64,000 nucleotides of DNA, from NCBI GenBank assembly GCA_013398015.1, contig VZRR01005755.1, forward strand, positions 212,878 through 276,877, written 5' to 3'. The stretch comes from Oreocharis arfaki. Lineage: Eukaryota; Chordata; Aves; Passeriformes; Paramythiidae. Shown here one piece after another: positions 26,118-38,500 of the stretch; position 1 is the stretch's first letter; each line of letters opens with the position of its first letter. The notes under the pieces are model-generated. The model saw nothing but the letters and a program-made list of their open reading frames with translations. It was not told the origin of the DNA and did not search any database. The translations under genes and the position numbers were made by a program.

Positions 26118-28284
26118 CTTGATAAATCCCAGCACTGTCTGCAGTTACACAAGGTCTTCCTGTGTTGCTGCCCACATAACCTTTGTGATTAGAGAAATGA
26201 CGAAGATGTGCTCACAATACAGTCAAATGTCATCAGCCTTGCCATGACTCCTGCACAGTTTATCCATGCATCTGCAGCAGCACAGCAAGGAAGGGGGATG
26301 CAACCACATGTCTGCAGTCCAGTCCTTGCTGTCTACTGCTGACAAGGCAGAAAGTTTTAAGGACAACCTTTAGGTGTGGTATTAGTGCAGCCTTGGATTG
26401 CTGCTTTCTTTGTCTCCCGGATGCATGAAAGCATTCAGATTTAGATCAGCGTGAAGCTCAGCAGTCTCTCTTGTGGAGCCAGGCAGCTATCCTCCCCCCA
26501 GAGAGCTTCTCCCTGTGCATAAGCCAACAGCTTCCAGCAGGAAAACGAGAGGGAATGGAGATACAAAGTCTGCCCAGAGCAAGGAGGAAGGAGCACAAAG
26601 GAGGAAAAGGGAAGGAACAGATGCCATCCATGTGCCTTTGCCGGCTCCTCTCTGACGTGCTGTGATGAGCCCCCACAGCACATGCTGCACTCCTGTTCTC
26701 AAGGGAGCTTGAGAGGGAAGCCAAACTCTCCTACAAATACCCTCCATTCTGGCCTTCCCAGAAGCTGGAGATTGGTCTCAAACAGATGTCAACATGCCAG
26801 GCTGGCAAACCAGGACCCTACCTCTGGTGAAGAAGGACTAATTGTTGCTTTCTGATACCAGAAGTTCTGGGTTTCTGATAACTGCCTTGCAAGGGAATTA
26901 ACTCTAACATCTGACAAGTGGTTAATTCAGGCCCTGTGCCTCATTACTTGTCTCTCTGGTGAGTATAAGGGTGTTACGCAGCTGAGTAAGTGCCACTCAT
27001 GCACTGAGAAGCCAGGGCAATCTTTAACACATCCAGCAGGAAAGATGTGTTTTACAGCTAGCAGGAGGTTGTGGCTTCCCCTGCTGCCTGTGAAACAGGC
27101 AAGAACCACATTCTTCACCTGCCTCAGAGGGAAACAGTTTGGGATGTGTCAAATTGCAAATTGCAAGCTGCAGCTCTACCCTGAAGCTGAAGTGCAGTTA
27201 GCAAAGGACTTGAAACATTTTGTTCAGCCTTGCTGCAAATAAACCCCCTCCCTCTCTCCCCTTCTGAGATTCTCATTTTAGGGCTGAGGAAAAACGCACT
27301 GAAGGAAGAGGGAATTCTTGGCAAGATCTGCAACTGGCTGCCAACCAGAATCTGGGCTGCAGCAAGGCGACCAGTTTGAAACCAGACTGTCCCGCACGGA
27401 AGACAGCACTCTACGAATCCACTGGGATTGCATTCAAATGGCTAGGCAGGGTAGGCTCACCAGATGATGCCGATTAGCATAGCTCAGCATTGCCCCTCTT
27501 CGTAAGTGCCAAAATCTGTCCTTTATTGTCTATGGTACCAAATACACACATACACACAAGGTCTCTGGGACAACTGTCTGTGACAGGTTTGAATGCTTGG
27601 TGCAAAAGCTTTGTGCCTAGCAGAGTTTTGTGGTGTTTCCTGAGATACTAATTTATGTGCTTGTTTCTTTGCTTCTATGAACAAGTTCAAGGACTTTTTA
27701 CCTTGAGCAAACAAAAAAAGATGATGTTATCAGCCCACGTTTGCATCATACTTTTGTGTGGCTATGTTTCTTTTTGCAAACAAACTGTTTCTAGGTCTGA
27801 GTCACCTGCCCTCAGTTTCGATACCACAGTTCGCTGTGTCCGGACAAATATTTAGACCAGTAAGGTAAAGACACAGGACCCAGTATCCCCTTTTATGCCC
27901 AGCTGTTGGGCTATCTTTGCCATCATGCAGCTCCAGTCCTTCTTCCCAGTGCTCATGTTTTGGACGAGACAAGGATTAATGCATAAAAATATTCAGCAGA
28001 GAAACTAGTAATTGAATTGAGCCATCGATGATACAATTTGCTTTCAGGTGCATAGGCAGTGGTGGTTGCTACAAGGGGCTTTATGGGGCAAGATCTGTAG
28101 CTGAGATTTCAGAGTTTCTCTCAATTGAGAAGTGAGGAAATGCTTGAAACTGCAATTGGACTTGCAGGTGAGGAATTGTTTTTCATAGTGAAGTTGCTGG
28201 GGACAGTCACAGTGTATCAAGGTCATCAGCAAAACAGAGACCTGGCCCTCAAAAATAATTACTCTACTCCTAACTCTACTAATG

Positions 28285-28400
28285 CCTACATGTACTTCTT
28301 CTGACCTCAGTTTCCCCATCTGGGACATCGGAACCCTGTTCCTCACCTCCTCGTAAAGCACTCTGAGATCTACCCACGGCAAGTGCTATAGCTTAAGTAA
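28285..28400 (+). repeat. MIR/L3-family ancient retroposon tail
   Basis: The segment begins with 'cctcagtttccccatctgggacatcgg' (28306-28332), the signature core shared by MIR and L3-type elements. It continues into 'gtaaagcactctgagatctac' and 'aagtgctatagc', which parallels the 'aaagcgctttgagatc...aaagcgctatataag' 3' tail of that group. It is diverged and non-autonomous. I cannot assign the exact subfamily by eye. Confidence 0.6.
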
Positions 28401-29206
28401 GTACCAGCCATACTTCTACTCTCAAGTGACATATTCAACTTAAATATTTATGTATGTTCAAAAACCAAATATTTGAATTTCTACATTTTTCCATGAATGC
28501 TAAAAGAAAAAATTAAATTGAACATACTCTACTTCTGCTAAACATTTAACTACATGCAAAATATTTTTGTAATTGCAGCATTAATTACCTTAATGAAAGT
28601 AATAATTGCCTTTAAAACCGGATGTGAGCATCTAGACTTAGTCTGGGTTTTGTGGACTCTTGACTTAACAAACGTGAAAATGGTATTAAAATTAGCATTG
28701 CTGTTTGCAGGGATTTCATGGAGGAAAAGAAAAAAGTGCTCTTTTTCTTTAAGTTGATACTGAGGATTTGTTTGAGGCATTTTTTTTTTCCTCTTGCCTT
28801 CTTCTCTGCACTATTTTCCTTTGTGCAACATGACAACATTCAAAATACTGAACATAATAGTGATTGCTGCTTTGCACAGCATTTGGTCTCTGGGCAAACT
28901 GGGAATATTAGAAATTAGTCATCCACTAAAGCCAAGGGGTAGAACTTGGTTAAAGCTTTTCCTCTTTATCTTGAGTCTTGGTGGCACTCATGTGCTATTA
29001 AAACCTGTCCCAAAAGTCTTACGGGAAAAGGAGCAGTAAAACAGAGTAGACTCTGAGATTTTGAGTGAGGCAATTTCTGTGCTTGTTTGGAGCTACTAGA
29101 CCAATCTGTAAACATTGCTCATGGGAGGAAAAACTTTGAGGGTTAACTTTTATGGAAGTGAAGGGAAAAAGAGAAAAAAAAATATTCTTTTGCTTACTGG
29201 GTAAAA

Positions 29207-29239
29207 TTCTTCTTCTTCTTCCTCTTCTCCCTTCTCCCC
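29207..29239. repeat. TTC-rich pyrimidine microsatellite
   Basis: Repeated ttc units pass into a ctcttctcccttctcccc tract. It is simple sequence with triplex-forming potential and no other visible signal. Confidence 0.75.
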
Positions 29240-30842
29240 AGTCAGTCCAAAATACAGACTATAATTTCTAATGAAATCAGGAAGGGGATAATAGTTCCTG
29301 GAAGAGGAAGAGAGAGACTGTGAGGAGATCCCTGCCAATGGTGTTCAGTTACTACAGAGAGAGCACTGAACAGCCCAAGGAAAGCACTTTGTGGGACAGA
29401 TTCCTTTGGCTTGCTCTGATTGGGTTTTGCTTTTTCACTGGGCGACAAATTTGTTCACTCTCTTGCTCTGAAACCTGTTCCTACTGTGCATTTTAAAGCT
29501 GTTCTGCCACAAACAGAGCACTCTGTCCCCTATTGCACATCTGCAGAATGAAAAGCCATCCTGTCCCCTTTTCTCTCCCTGCTGAGGTGCTCTGTGGGGT
29601 ATATTGCCAGGAAGCGGCAGCACTTCCTCAGAAATGTTAATGATACCAATCAAAGCCTTGTTTGCAGGCCCCACACTGAGCCCTGGAAATTCTGGGAGTC
29701 AAATAATAGAGATGCCACCACTAAAGATCAGAGGAAGCATCTGGGAGGGGCTGCACAGAGGACAGCAGCGTGATCTACTGTCTCTTTGTAGTTCCTGAGT
29801 GCTCTGACTCCCAGCACTTCTAGTAAGCGATGCTGGAGCATTTCACCTTGTCAGCAAAACTCCACTGACATCCCTACATCCCTGCCCACCAGCAGACAGG
29901 CTCAACCATTTCTCTTCCAGTTTAGTGGCCAGGACCTGCAGCATGATGAGGAAAAATCAGATCCTAGCCCCTGTTGTTTTGCTGCAGTGCTGTTTATTGC
30001 AGTGGCTGGTTTGAATTTGTAGAGCGCCCAGAGGGTGCTCAGCCATGGACCATTGTGTCCCAGATGCTGGAGAAATGCTAGAGGAAAAAAGACAGACCAA
30101 GCCTCAAGGGGTTTTTGGATGAAGCAAAAAGCAGGGTTAAGATGTTCTATACATAGATGGGGAGTAAGCACAAACCAGAGAGCTACGTGTTGGATATTGC
30201 TCAATGTCGTACCGGGGAGGATGTGATGCTCACAAAGATAAAATAAAAGCCATTGGGAAAGCTAAAAGTGGAGTCTGGATACCCTCACTCCTCCTTTTGC
30301 TTTAACTCAAAAGTGAATTTCCTCCCTTTCTTACATCCTGGAATTTCTTTTAACCATAGTGATTAGCTTCTCTGAAGCTGTGGAGATTTTCAGCTCAACT
30401 GGAGCCATTTCCCTAGGTCAACATCTTGTGGAGTATTCCTGGCCCATTCCAGTGACTCCTAAGCTGATGAAACATCCTCTTTCCAAACATTTGCAAGTGA
30501 TTGTCATGTGCATGAAAACACAGAGATCACAAGCCACCTCCATTAGCCTGGTTTTCCATTGTGCTTCCTGGTAGCCACAGGCAATAGAGGGGATCCCTCC
30601 TTCCATGCCAGAACATACAGCAAGAGGAAGGCGATTCCTGGGACTGTAGGACAGTGGCATGTTGTGAGAAGGAGGCGAGAAGATGAAAAAGAGCAAATTA
30701 AATACAGTGATGAGGATTTGTGGATCCGAGCACTGTGAACAGGCAGGGTTTGAGCCGTGAGCGAAGGACACACAACCCAGTGAGGCACAGACCTCGACTG
30801 GTGGGGGATTCTGCAACTGGTGGGGTGACAGTGTGCTGAGCT

Positions 30843-30917
30843 GCTCAGGGAAGGCAGGATGATGAGGAGGAAGGCTTCACAGCTCAGGGAAGGCAGGGTG
30901 ATGAGGAGGAAGGCTTT
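30843..30917. repeat. 39-bp tandem duplication, two copies
   Basis: The unit beginning gctcagggaaggcagg at 30843 recurs at 30882 after 39 bp. Over the first 36 bases I see only one difference (ggatgatg versus gggtgatg), so the duplication is fairly recent. It may be a small minisatellite that varies in copy number. Confidence 0.9.
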
Positions 30918-30937
30918 GCTCCAACATGCATGTGCAG

Positions 30938-30960
30938 TACACACACACATACACACGCAC
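30938..30960. repeat. Short CA microsatellite
   Basis: An interrupted CA repeat (tacacacacacatacacacgcac) lies directly downstream of the 39-bp tandem duplication. It explains the C/V-rich peptide of the minus-strand frame that crosses it. Confidence 0.8.
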
Positions 30961-31069
30961 AGAGTCACAGCCCAGAGCTTTGAAAACCATTAGAGACACA
31001 CGATTGTTCCATTAATTGACGTACAGGAGAGGGAGATGGGTGTGCAGGAGCAGGGACGGGAGGGAGAGC

Positions 31070-31135
31070 AGAAATAACACAGTGCATTAATAAGATAAGA
31101 ACTAGACAAGGACAAATAATGTATCGTTACACCCC
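31070..31135. promoter_or_regulatory. Candidate conserved noncoding element (weak)
   Basis: AT-rich unique sequence with cattaataagataag and aaataatgtatcgttac, which contain GATA-like and TAAT cores and one retained CpG. This is texture only. Confidence 0.15.
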
Positions 31136-31394
31136 AGAGACAAAAGGGCAGCTTCCAGAGGGCTGAGGCTTACACTCTAATCATCTTGACTTTGTAATGT
31201 TATACAAGTAGAGGCATATTCTGTGGCTTGGGAGACTTTGCTGAGTAAAACCCTGCAAGCCACAGAAAAATGCTTAAGCAGCCTTTTAAAGCCTGGCAAT
31301 GATCCAGCCCTCCTCCCTTCCCTGTACCCCCCTTCCTCTACCTCCACCCCACTGCTGTAACTCAGCCAGAGGAGCAGGAAAACCCTTGAGACAG

Positions 31395-31520
31395 GCAATC
31401 TTTATTGGTGACGATATAAAAAGCTTTTAAAGACAATGGGAGGATTAAAGCGTTAGGGTCAGTTGCTACATTCTTGTAAGTGATGAGGGTGCAACAAAAT
31501 ATTTAAGCTCCCATGTAGCC
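31395..31520. promoter_or_regulatory. Candidate conserved noncoding element (weak)
   Basis: A compact block with atctttattggtgacgatataaa, an agcgttaggg CpG and a run of unique AT-rich sequence, bordered by GC-richer DNA on both sides. Function is not shown. Confidence 0.15.
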
Positions 31521-32654
31521 AAAGGCTTTGGATTCAGTGAGAAAAAGGAGAGCTGTTAGGAGGGAAGGGCTTCTGACTGCAAGATTTGACTTGGCTCTTG
31601 ATGCAGCGGGGCTTGGCCCTTGCGTGCTTTCCCCCAGCTCCTGGTGAAGGCGGGGAGGGGATGGAGTGAAGGGTCAGGCAGTGATGAGCAGCATTCTGAT
31701 GGGCTGTGACCTTGGCACTCAAAGGCCATCTTGCAGCAACCCTCACTCTTAAATATCACCCCGGTGCTCCCGATCTGAACATGCTGCCCTTGCTGCTGCT
31801 GCTATTTCAGGAGATGGCAGCCCCCTCTACATTTGCCTGGAGCCACCAGCCTGTAATTTGAAACAGCAAAATCCATTCTGGTTGAACTTCCCACTTCAGG
31901 ATAAGGCAGGGACTGTTCTCTCTCAGCTGCATGGTCACTCAGCACTTCCCCAGCTCTTATCTGCAGCACCCCAGCTCTCAGCTCCTTAGGATAAGTGCAG
32001 TACAGGGAGCTGCCGACTGTACCAGCAGCTCCCCCTGCCCTGACATCTATTAAAGCCTGCTCGGATCCCAGGGCTGATGTACACCTCCCTCCCGCTGGCA
32101 CTGGCACTGATGGAGGGAACCATTGCCAAGGAGAGGCAAGTTTTAATGGTATGAGGTAGAGCTGTAAACTGCTGGAAAAAAAATTTAAAAAATAATCCAG
32201 GTATATGCTGAACTAGGCAGGATATGTGCAGAACTGAGTGGAGAACAGAAATCAGAAAGCCTGATGTGGTTCTTCAGCCCGACTCGGATGCTGAGTGGGT
32301 CTGGCAGGACTAAAACCACCCTGAATGGTGGTCGTCCCAGATGAGTTTCCCCATGGTTCCTGATACCAGTGCTGCTGCAAGCCAGGATTGCCACAGCTAG
32401 CAGAGATTCCCGTGTCTGTGACAGAGGGTTTTCCGAAAGGTTACTGCTGTTGATGCTCTGAAGGTCTTCTTGGTAAATCCATGAGGTGAGGAAAAGAAGA
32501 GGAAAAGAAGACAGAGCGTAGCTTTGAGATTGTGAATAGGGTTGTACTCAGGGGAAGCAGGCCACAGGTATCAGGGACTGGACTGCTGGACTGTAGATAC
32601 ACAGAGTGTCTGGATTGTTTTTTATAATGATAAAAAAGGCTGTCAAACACCCCA

Positions 32655-32692
32655 CAAAGAGAAAAGCAAAAAAAAAAGAAAGAGAAAGAGAG
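32655..32692. repeat. Purine-rich low-complexity tract
   Basis: An A/G-rich tract (agagaaaagca followed by an A run and agaaagagaaagagag). It lies across open frames on both strands and shows that they are composition artefacts. Confidence 0.75.
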
Positions 32693-35654
32693 CCAGACAT
32701 ACACCATGTAGTTGAAAATTTCAGCAGAATTTTTGAAGACATCTATGTTTCTTTGGTCAAAAGAAGAGTGAGTGCTGATTTAATCCTGCACTGCTACATT
32801 TTTCCTGGTTTCAGGCCCAATACCCTATTTTCTTAACACCCAAGGATTTCTTGCCCCTGTGGAATACAGCCTGGTTAAAAGGAAGTAAAAAAACTTGATT
32901 TCCAGAGACCTACTGATAATTTTACTTCTTTTTTATTTTGTAGAAGGAGGAAGGGGTCTTTTTCTGTGTTTGGGCTATGGTTTATTGTAAATTGTCAAGT
33001 TTGCCCTTTCTGAGCTTTCATGGTGGTGTCGGTTCTAAGTGCTTGATCTGTGCATAAATCTTCTGTACCAAACTAGATCCTCAGTGTCTACTTTTCTTTT
33101 CTTTTTTTCTTTTGGGTATTGATGTGCCCTGGAGTTTGCCTCCTTTCCTCCCTTCTTTCCACTCTCCCTCCCCATATTCCTACTGTCAGTTAAGCTAAGA
33201 AAACATATTTCTGTTGTCTCTTCTTTATTCTTATACTCATCATAAGGTTCATAAATGTTGGCACATTTTCCAGTTATGATTAAGCATTGCAAAGTGCAGG
33301 GAGAGGGGTGGGAGTAGTGGAACATCTTAGCTGGGTAGGCTTGAGCAAATATGCAAGCACTTCTGCATGTTTACACTGCAGGAGGCAAGAAGGAAATCAC
33401 TTGATGTGCAAACGGAGTTGAAGGTGGTGAGGTTTGGGAGGGTTCTCCTATCCTATGAGGATTTGTTTCAAAGTGTTGGACCCACTCCCGGAAAAAGTTC
33501 TGTGTCTCTTCCACATGAAAGTTATCCTTATAGCAGAAAGCTCTGTGGTTCCAGAGAAACAAAGTTGTCAGATATCTTTCATCTTTTGCTAGTAGCGTTG
33601 CTATGGCTGTGATGGCAAAAGAAGATCATTGAGACAAGATTTGTCCGGCGAGGGAGAGATTTTCCAGCTATAACTAATTCCTGATGCTACATGTCTGACT
33701 TCTCAGCCCTAATCCTCCAGGGAGACTTACAAAATATCCCAGAAATCTGTGCTGAAAGCAAGTATCCATAATTCTACTGTATACCAAAAATGGTGACTCC
33801 AGAAGAGGTTCTTGATGTGTCACATATTATACATGCATAAAATCATATTTTAACATGCACACTGCCAATATCAAGCCTTTTGTATCTCAAAGGCTATAAT
33901 TGTGTGCTAGGGGACACACAAAGACCAGTGCCAACCTAATCAATGTTCATTTTGCAAACTTCATCTTTTTCTCAAGTTCTGAAGGCTCTTTTTTCTCAGA
34001 GAGGGAAACCTGACTAAAGTATGGTAATGGTTCAAAGAACTTTCATGCCCCATTGGTGATTGAGAAATCATCAGCATTTCTGAAGAGATGGTCACAGTTT
34101 TTATTCCCAGCTGTTCAGGTCAACAGCTACTTTATACAAGTGTTTCCCAGAAGATAATAGCTAGCACATCCCAAAGATGGGTTCTCTTTAGTTTGAAATT
34201 TCCCAAACTATGAAGCCTACATACCCAGGTATACCCTTGTGCAACAATCCATGGTGCGAGAATGATTAACTAACAGCGGGTTGTTTTCTGCCAGCAGCTT
34301 GCATCTCCTGAGCAAGTATCAGTAGTTGAAACTCTTACTAATGTTTTGTGCTACATGGAGACTGCAGTCTGTCTGTCCAAATTGTTTCTAATGAGTTGTT
34401 TATTGGTGAGTACAAAGTTCCAGGTGCAGAAAATCAACATGGAGGCTGCAAACAGTAGTTATTTCTTGTTCCCTGCCTTCAGCTTGGTCTTGAATTAGTT
34501 CCTTTTTGGGATAGATTCATCCCTAATTCAGAGATTTTGAGATGGTGGGTTCAGGTCCGGATTTGGACTGAGAAAATTTAGATGAAGGTCTCAAAGTTTT
34601 TGTATAAAGAAATTGGCAAGCTGAAAATGAAAAACGTAGAATGGCAATATTCTCATGCTTCCTCTTCACTAGAAAGAAGACAGGACAGATGAAGACAATC
34701 TCAGTTTTTTGTGGCATTAGGAGAGGACAACAACCTCTTTTTGACGTGTGAGCTGGGAAAATCGGGACTGAAAACAGAGAATAAATAAATCAAAAGTCAT
34801 GCAGTATCATTTTTCTGGGGTTTTTTTTAATGATCATTGCCATGTCTACACTTCTAATTCTGGATCCATTCAGAAATTTAAGGACAAACATATCAAGGGG
34901 CAAGGAGTACAGAGGCATCTTTTTGGTAAATGACTCACTTCAGGCATGATGATTTATCGTGTGAAGAGCGTTGTGACACAAGCAGCAAGGGATCAGCAGT
35001 GAGATATTGCATGTGAAGTGTTTCCATATTTTCTTAGGCTACCAAGTGCTTATGTGCTGGGATCATTCTGTTAACCAGTAGTAGCTAGCAGGGTGAAAAT
35101 GTGTTGCTATTTTTTAATGGTGTTTCAGAAGTCGGACATACTAGTGACTGAGGAATGATAGTTGCATCAGATCCCTTTGAAAAGGTTAGTCTTGCTATTC
35201 TTAAGTACTTTATTTTGAGTACTCTTTTTTTTTTTGTATCCAGCTCAGTGCCAGAGGTTCTGAGGCCGTGCATGAAAATACAACACTATGTATAGTACAT
35301 CTCCACAGATATGTCCCACACTTTCCTTTCTAAGGTCAACACTGGCAACGCACAAAGCCACGGTAGCTGGAGATGGAAAAGAAGCTAATTAGCTCATCTA
35401 TCTCTTTTGAAGGCTAACTCCTTGCCAAATTTTAGGAATTCAGTCCAATCTAACTGAAATGTTCCAAGCATTTAAGATCTCCTCTTATCTCTTGGGAGAC
35501 CACTTACAGGTCAAATACATATCAAGAAGCACTATGATAATGTTTAAGTCCCAAATTCCACTTCTTAGTTTTACTTTTTCACTTGGAGCTCTGCTTCCCT
35601 GGGCTACCCTAAGTAATTCCTTTCTTTCCTTGACCCTTTCATGCCCTTCACAAG

Positions 35655-35725
35655 ATTAGTGTAGTGCTATTTATAAACTCTTCAAGGCAGAGACTGGATT
35701 TTCACTTAACCTAGTGCTACAAGAA
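35655..35725 (+). repeat. L2/MIR-like ancient LINE or SINE 3' fragment
   Basis: The phrase 'tataaactcttcaaggcagagactgga' followed by 'ttcacttaacctagtgct' parallels the common ancient tail 'tgtaagctcttgagggcagggactgtctttt...cctagcac' found at L2- and L3-type 3' ends. It is short and diverged, so the family assignment is tentative. Confidence 0.4.
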
Positions 35726-36562
35726 AAACATTGAAATTATCACCACAAATGGCTAGAATTAATAGATTTCTCTCCCCCAAAATGGCATGATTTTTTCTGT
35801 CCAATAAACTTCTTAATTGAACATTTTATATGAAGGTAATGCAAAATTCAGAAATAATCACTAAGTGGGTCAGTGGAAAGAAACATGATTCCAGCTGCCC
35901 AGCTGCTGGCCATGGATCCTTGTTAACGCTCAAAGTTTCTTTTGGCCTGTCATGAACCATCTTTTCAAACTTCTTACTGCATACTAAAGGCAACAGGATC
36001 TCGTGGATCTTCAGATCACTTAGCATGACCTGGAAAGTTACTAACAGTCTTTCAGTGACAGTCTGGGAACCAGCTTCCATCTGCAGATTTATTATCTGCT
36101 CAGCTCCATCACAAGGTCTTGCTTAAACCTGACCCATTAGACACAGCACTCCTGTCTAATCTTCCATCTGCTTTCCATGATTTATCTTCTTGATGCAGCT
36201 ACCTGCTGCAGCTGGATGCACCCTGAAGTTTCTTGTTCATCAATAGGTAGTATTTCAAAGCGGAAAATATACCATGAAGCCTGATGTTTCCTTTCTTTTG
36301 GTTTTTTTTTCCCTGGATGCCCATGTAATGCTAAAGCACCTGTGGCTACAGGCACTTGGACACATAAAGAACTTGGGCTTGGGCCGCTGCCCCTTGCAGA
36401 GGTAAGGCACAATGTACATGTAACCAATGTCCAGCCGAGCATCTACAACCTGGCTACAGCTCTGGAGTTGAACATCCCTTCCTTTTCAAGGGATATTTGA
36501 AAGACTCCTAAAGGGCTACTGAGGGCTGCTTTAGCGCCCATTTGTCCAGGAGAAAAGAGGAG

Positions 36563-36567
36563 ATGGG

Positions 36568-36602
<35 letters not shown>

Positions 36603-36622
36603 ATGGATGGACGGATGGATGG
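36563..36622. repeat. GGAT tetranucleotide microsatellite
   Basis: About 15 units of ggat/atgg with three variant units (gggt near the start, ggac twice). It translates as a repeated HPSI or PSIH peptide on the minus strand, which accounts for the open frames there. Length polymorphism is likely. Confidence 0.95.
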
Positions 36623-37749
36623 AGACAAACCAGGTGATCATCAATGGAAGAACTCCTCATGTGCTTGCAGTCGAAACATGCACCATGTCTGTCCCAGTTT
36701 TCACTACTACCTGGAGCAAAGTCTGCTGGTAGCGTGAAATGTGGTATATGAGACCTCTGAGGACAGGAAAGCATTGTCAGTAGGGCTCCTCACAGAGTTA
36801 CAGCCTCATTTCCATGGCAGAATCATAGGCCCTCATGTGTTACAGTTACTCTATAAACGATTGTAAGGAATGGACCCTTTCTGGTGTCATTATCAGGGTG
36901 ACTTTTGATCCACAGCCAAGTGGATCAAATCCAGTCCTATAGGATCTATTGAAATGCTCTTGTGGCACCTGGTTTCTCATTTCAAAGATAGGGTGGTAGC
37001 ACACAACTCCTTTTACTTTCTCGCTCTGTTTTCTGTGTATAATATACTTAGAGCTCATGCCTTAATGAACGCTGAGAATTAGTCATGGAGCTGGAGGAGT
37101 CAGCTTTTTCCTTGCATTCTAATATTTGGATGCTGGAAATACCAGGAGGTGATTAGATTTCATATCTATTTCTCCCTGTGCATAACTCACTGAGGTATCA
37201 GCAGCAGTTATGGGGAAGCACAAAGTCTTACAAATACCAAGAATGAGGTATTTCATTTGGGTTTGCCCAAATCAGTCTATTTCCAACCTCACTTGCTGTC
37301 CTTTGCAGGAATTCTTTAGGAATCAGGAAGTTCAGCTCCCAGAGAAACTAACTGAATTACAATTTTGTAAGGGAAAAACGCTCATGGGGATTAATTAGAG
37401 ATAACACAGCCATTTGTTTTCTAGTGGCACCTTTTTCAGTTCTCCAGAGACAGGGAATCCAGAGTTCATCACCTCCTGCACCATTGCTGAACACACGGCC
37501 TTCACGAGCAAACTCCAGAGAAGCAACACCGCGTGAAGACTCCAGCTGAGGTGCAACTGCAGGAGACACCATCATCACACTCTGTCCAGTAGCAGCGAGG
37601 AACTGCTTTTAAACAAAAATTACTACGAAATAGCATCAGAGTTGAGCCTGAGACACAAGGACTACATAACCTTGTGCTGGGCTCAGTTACAAGTGCAGAG
37701 ACAGAGGCACTGTTGTAATACTTTAAAGCTTTTTATGAACTCAGGAAAA

Positions 37750-37820
37750 GCTGCTTGGAGAATTTCCTAAAAAGCATTAATTATGACTTTAATTTTTAGA
37801 TTCATCAAAATTAATAAATT
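37750..37820. promoter_or_regulatory. Candidate conserved noncoding element, TAAT-rich (weak)
   Basis: The sequence carries gcattaattatgactttaattttt and tcaaaattaataaat, a dense group of TAAT/ATTA cores without a repeating unit. An enhancer is possible, but AT-richness alone can produce this. Confidence 0.18.
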
Positions 37821-38399
37821 TGAGGAAAAGAGCTGTTTCTGACTATGCTCTGCATTTGAAAGTGAAAAATACTTTTGGGATTGTGTTGAAACATCTCATT
37901 CCAGCATTTTCAAAATGAAAAGAAGGTGGGAGGGTTTTTTGATTCAAAAGTGCTCTCTGGCTGAGCTGTTTTTATATATTAAAGAAAAACAAGGTTTAAA
38001 ATTGGAGTAGAACCAACTTTAAAATGTTTCGACCGATGCCATGTGAATACTTCTTCAATAATTGTATTTTGAACATGAGAATTTTGGCTTTGTCCTCATG
38101 TAGAGTGGGAGGGAAAACATTAGAAATCTTGAGAGTTTTGAGGAAAGAAAATTCCATATGTACTTTGCTTACAGACAGCATAGAAATGAAATACTTCTAA
38201 AACCTATCTTGCAAAATGCTCCAAAAATGATCAAACATTGCTTAAAAACCACAGACCACCACTGGAGAGATACAGATTGGATTTTTGTATAGCATTCATC
38301 CTATAAAAGCCTTAGTGTGATGCTAAAACTGCTTGCCCAGAAAGTAGACAGTACTAAATGTAGTTAAGTTATGAATATTTAACTTTTGTTCAGATCAAA

Positions 38400-38500
38400 T
38401 TACTTCACCTCTGTCTGAATAAACAGCGGCCATTTGTTCAATGACAGAAAACCATTTGCTGCCATTATTTGTGAGAGTGTTCACATGAGCAGTCTATAAT
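38400..38500. promoter_or_regulatory. Candidate conserved noncoding element
   Basis: ataaacagcggccatttgttcaatgac and accatttgctgccattattt form compact unique sequence with forkhead-like (ataaaca), E-box-like (catttg) and SOX-like (attgttc-related) cores plus a retained CpG. This reading is inference from motif texture only. Confidence 0.22.

Larger units (their letters stand above)
12431..28284. other. Mostly unique noncoding DNA, no gene seen
   Basis: About 16 kb without a supportable gene. The longest frame is 146 codons on the minus strand at 15394-15834, which lacks recognisable domains. Small features listed separately are the 9-bp tandem at 14491, the hairpin at 16873, candidate conserved blocks near 14335 and 16305, a weak candidate exon at 20488, and a GT/GA microsatellite at 26067. 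A TTC-rich pyrimidine tract lies at about 23551-23571. Confidence 0.55.
28401..35654. other. Noncoding DNA with simple repeats, no gene seen
   Basis: No gene is supported in about 7 kb. Frames of 132 and 141 codons on the minus strand near 30418-30968 overlap each other in different frames and run through a CA repeat and a tandem duplication, so they are not credible genes. The span includes two weak conserved-looking blocks near 31070 and 31395, purine and pyrimidine tracts, and no CpG island. Confidence 0.55.

Noticed and set aside
30418..30968. Overlapping minus-strand frames of 132 and 141 codons
   Set aside because: They overlap in different frames and run through a CA repeat and a tandem duplication, which makes them composition artefacts.
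36820..36834. agaatcataggcc as a reversed CR1 3' end
   Set aside because: The following sequence does not continue with any CR1 landmark, so a 10-base match is probably chance.
37357..37578. 73-codon minus-strand frame with somewhat coding-like peptide
   Set aside because: Short, no family resemblance, and no convincing splice sites at either end.
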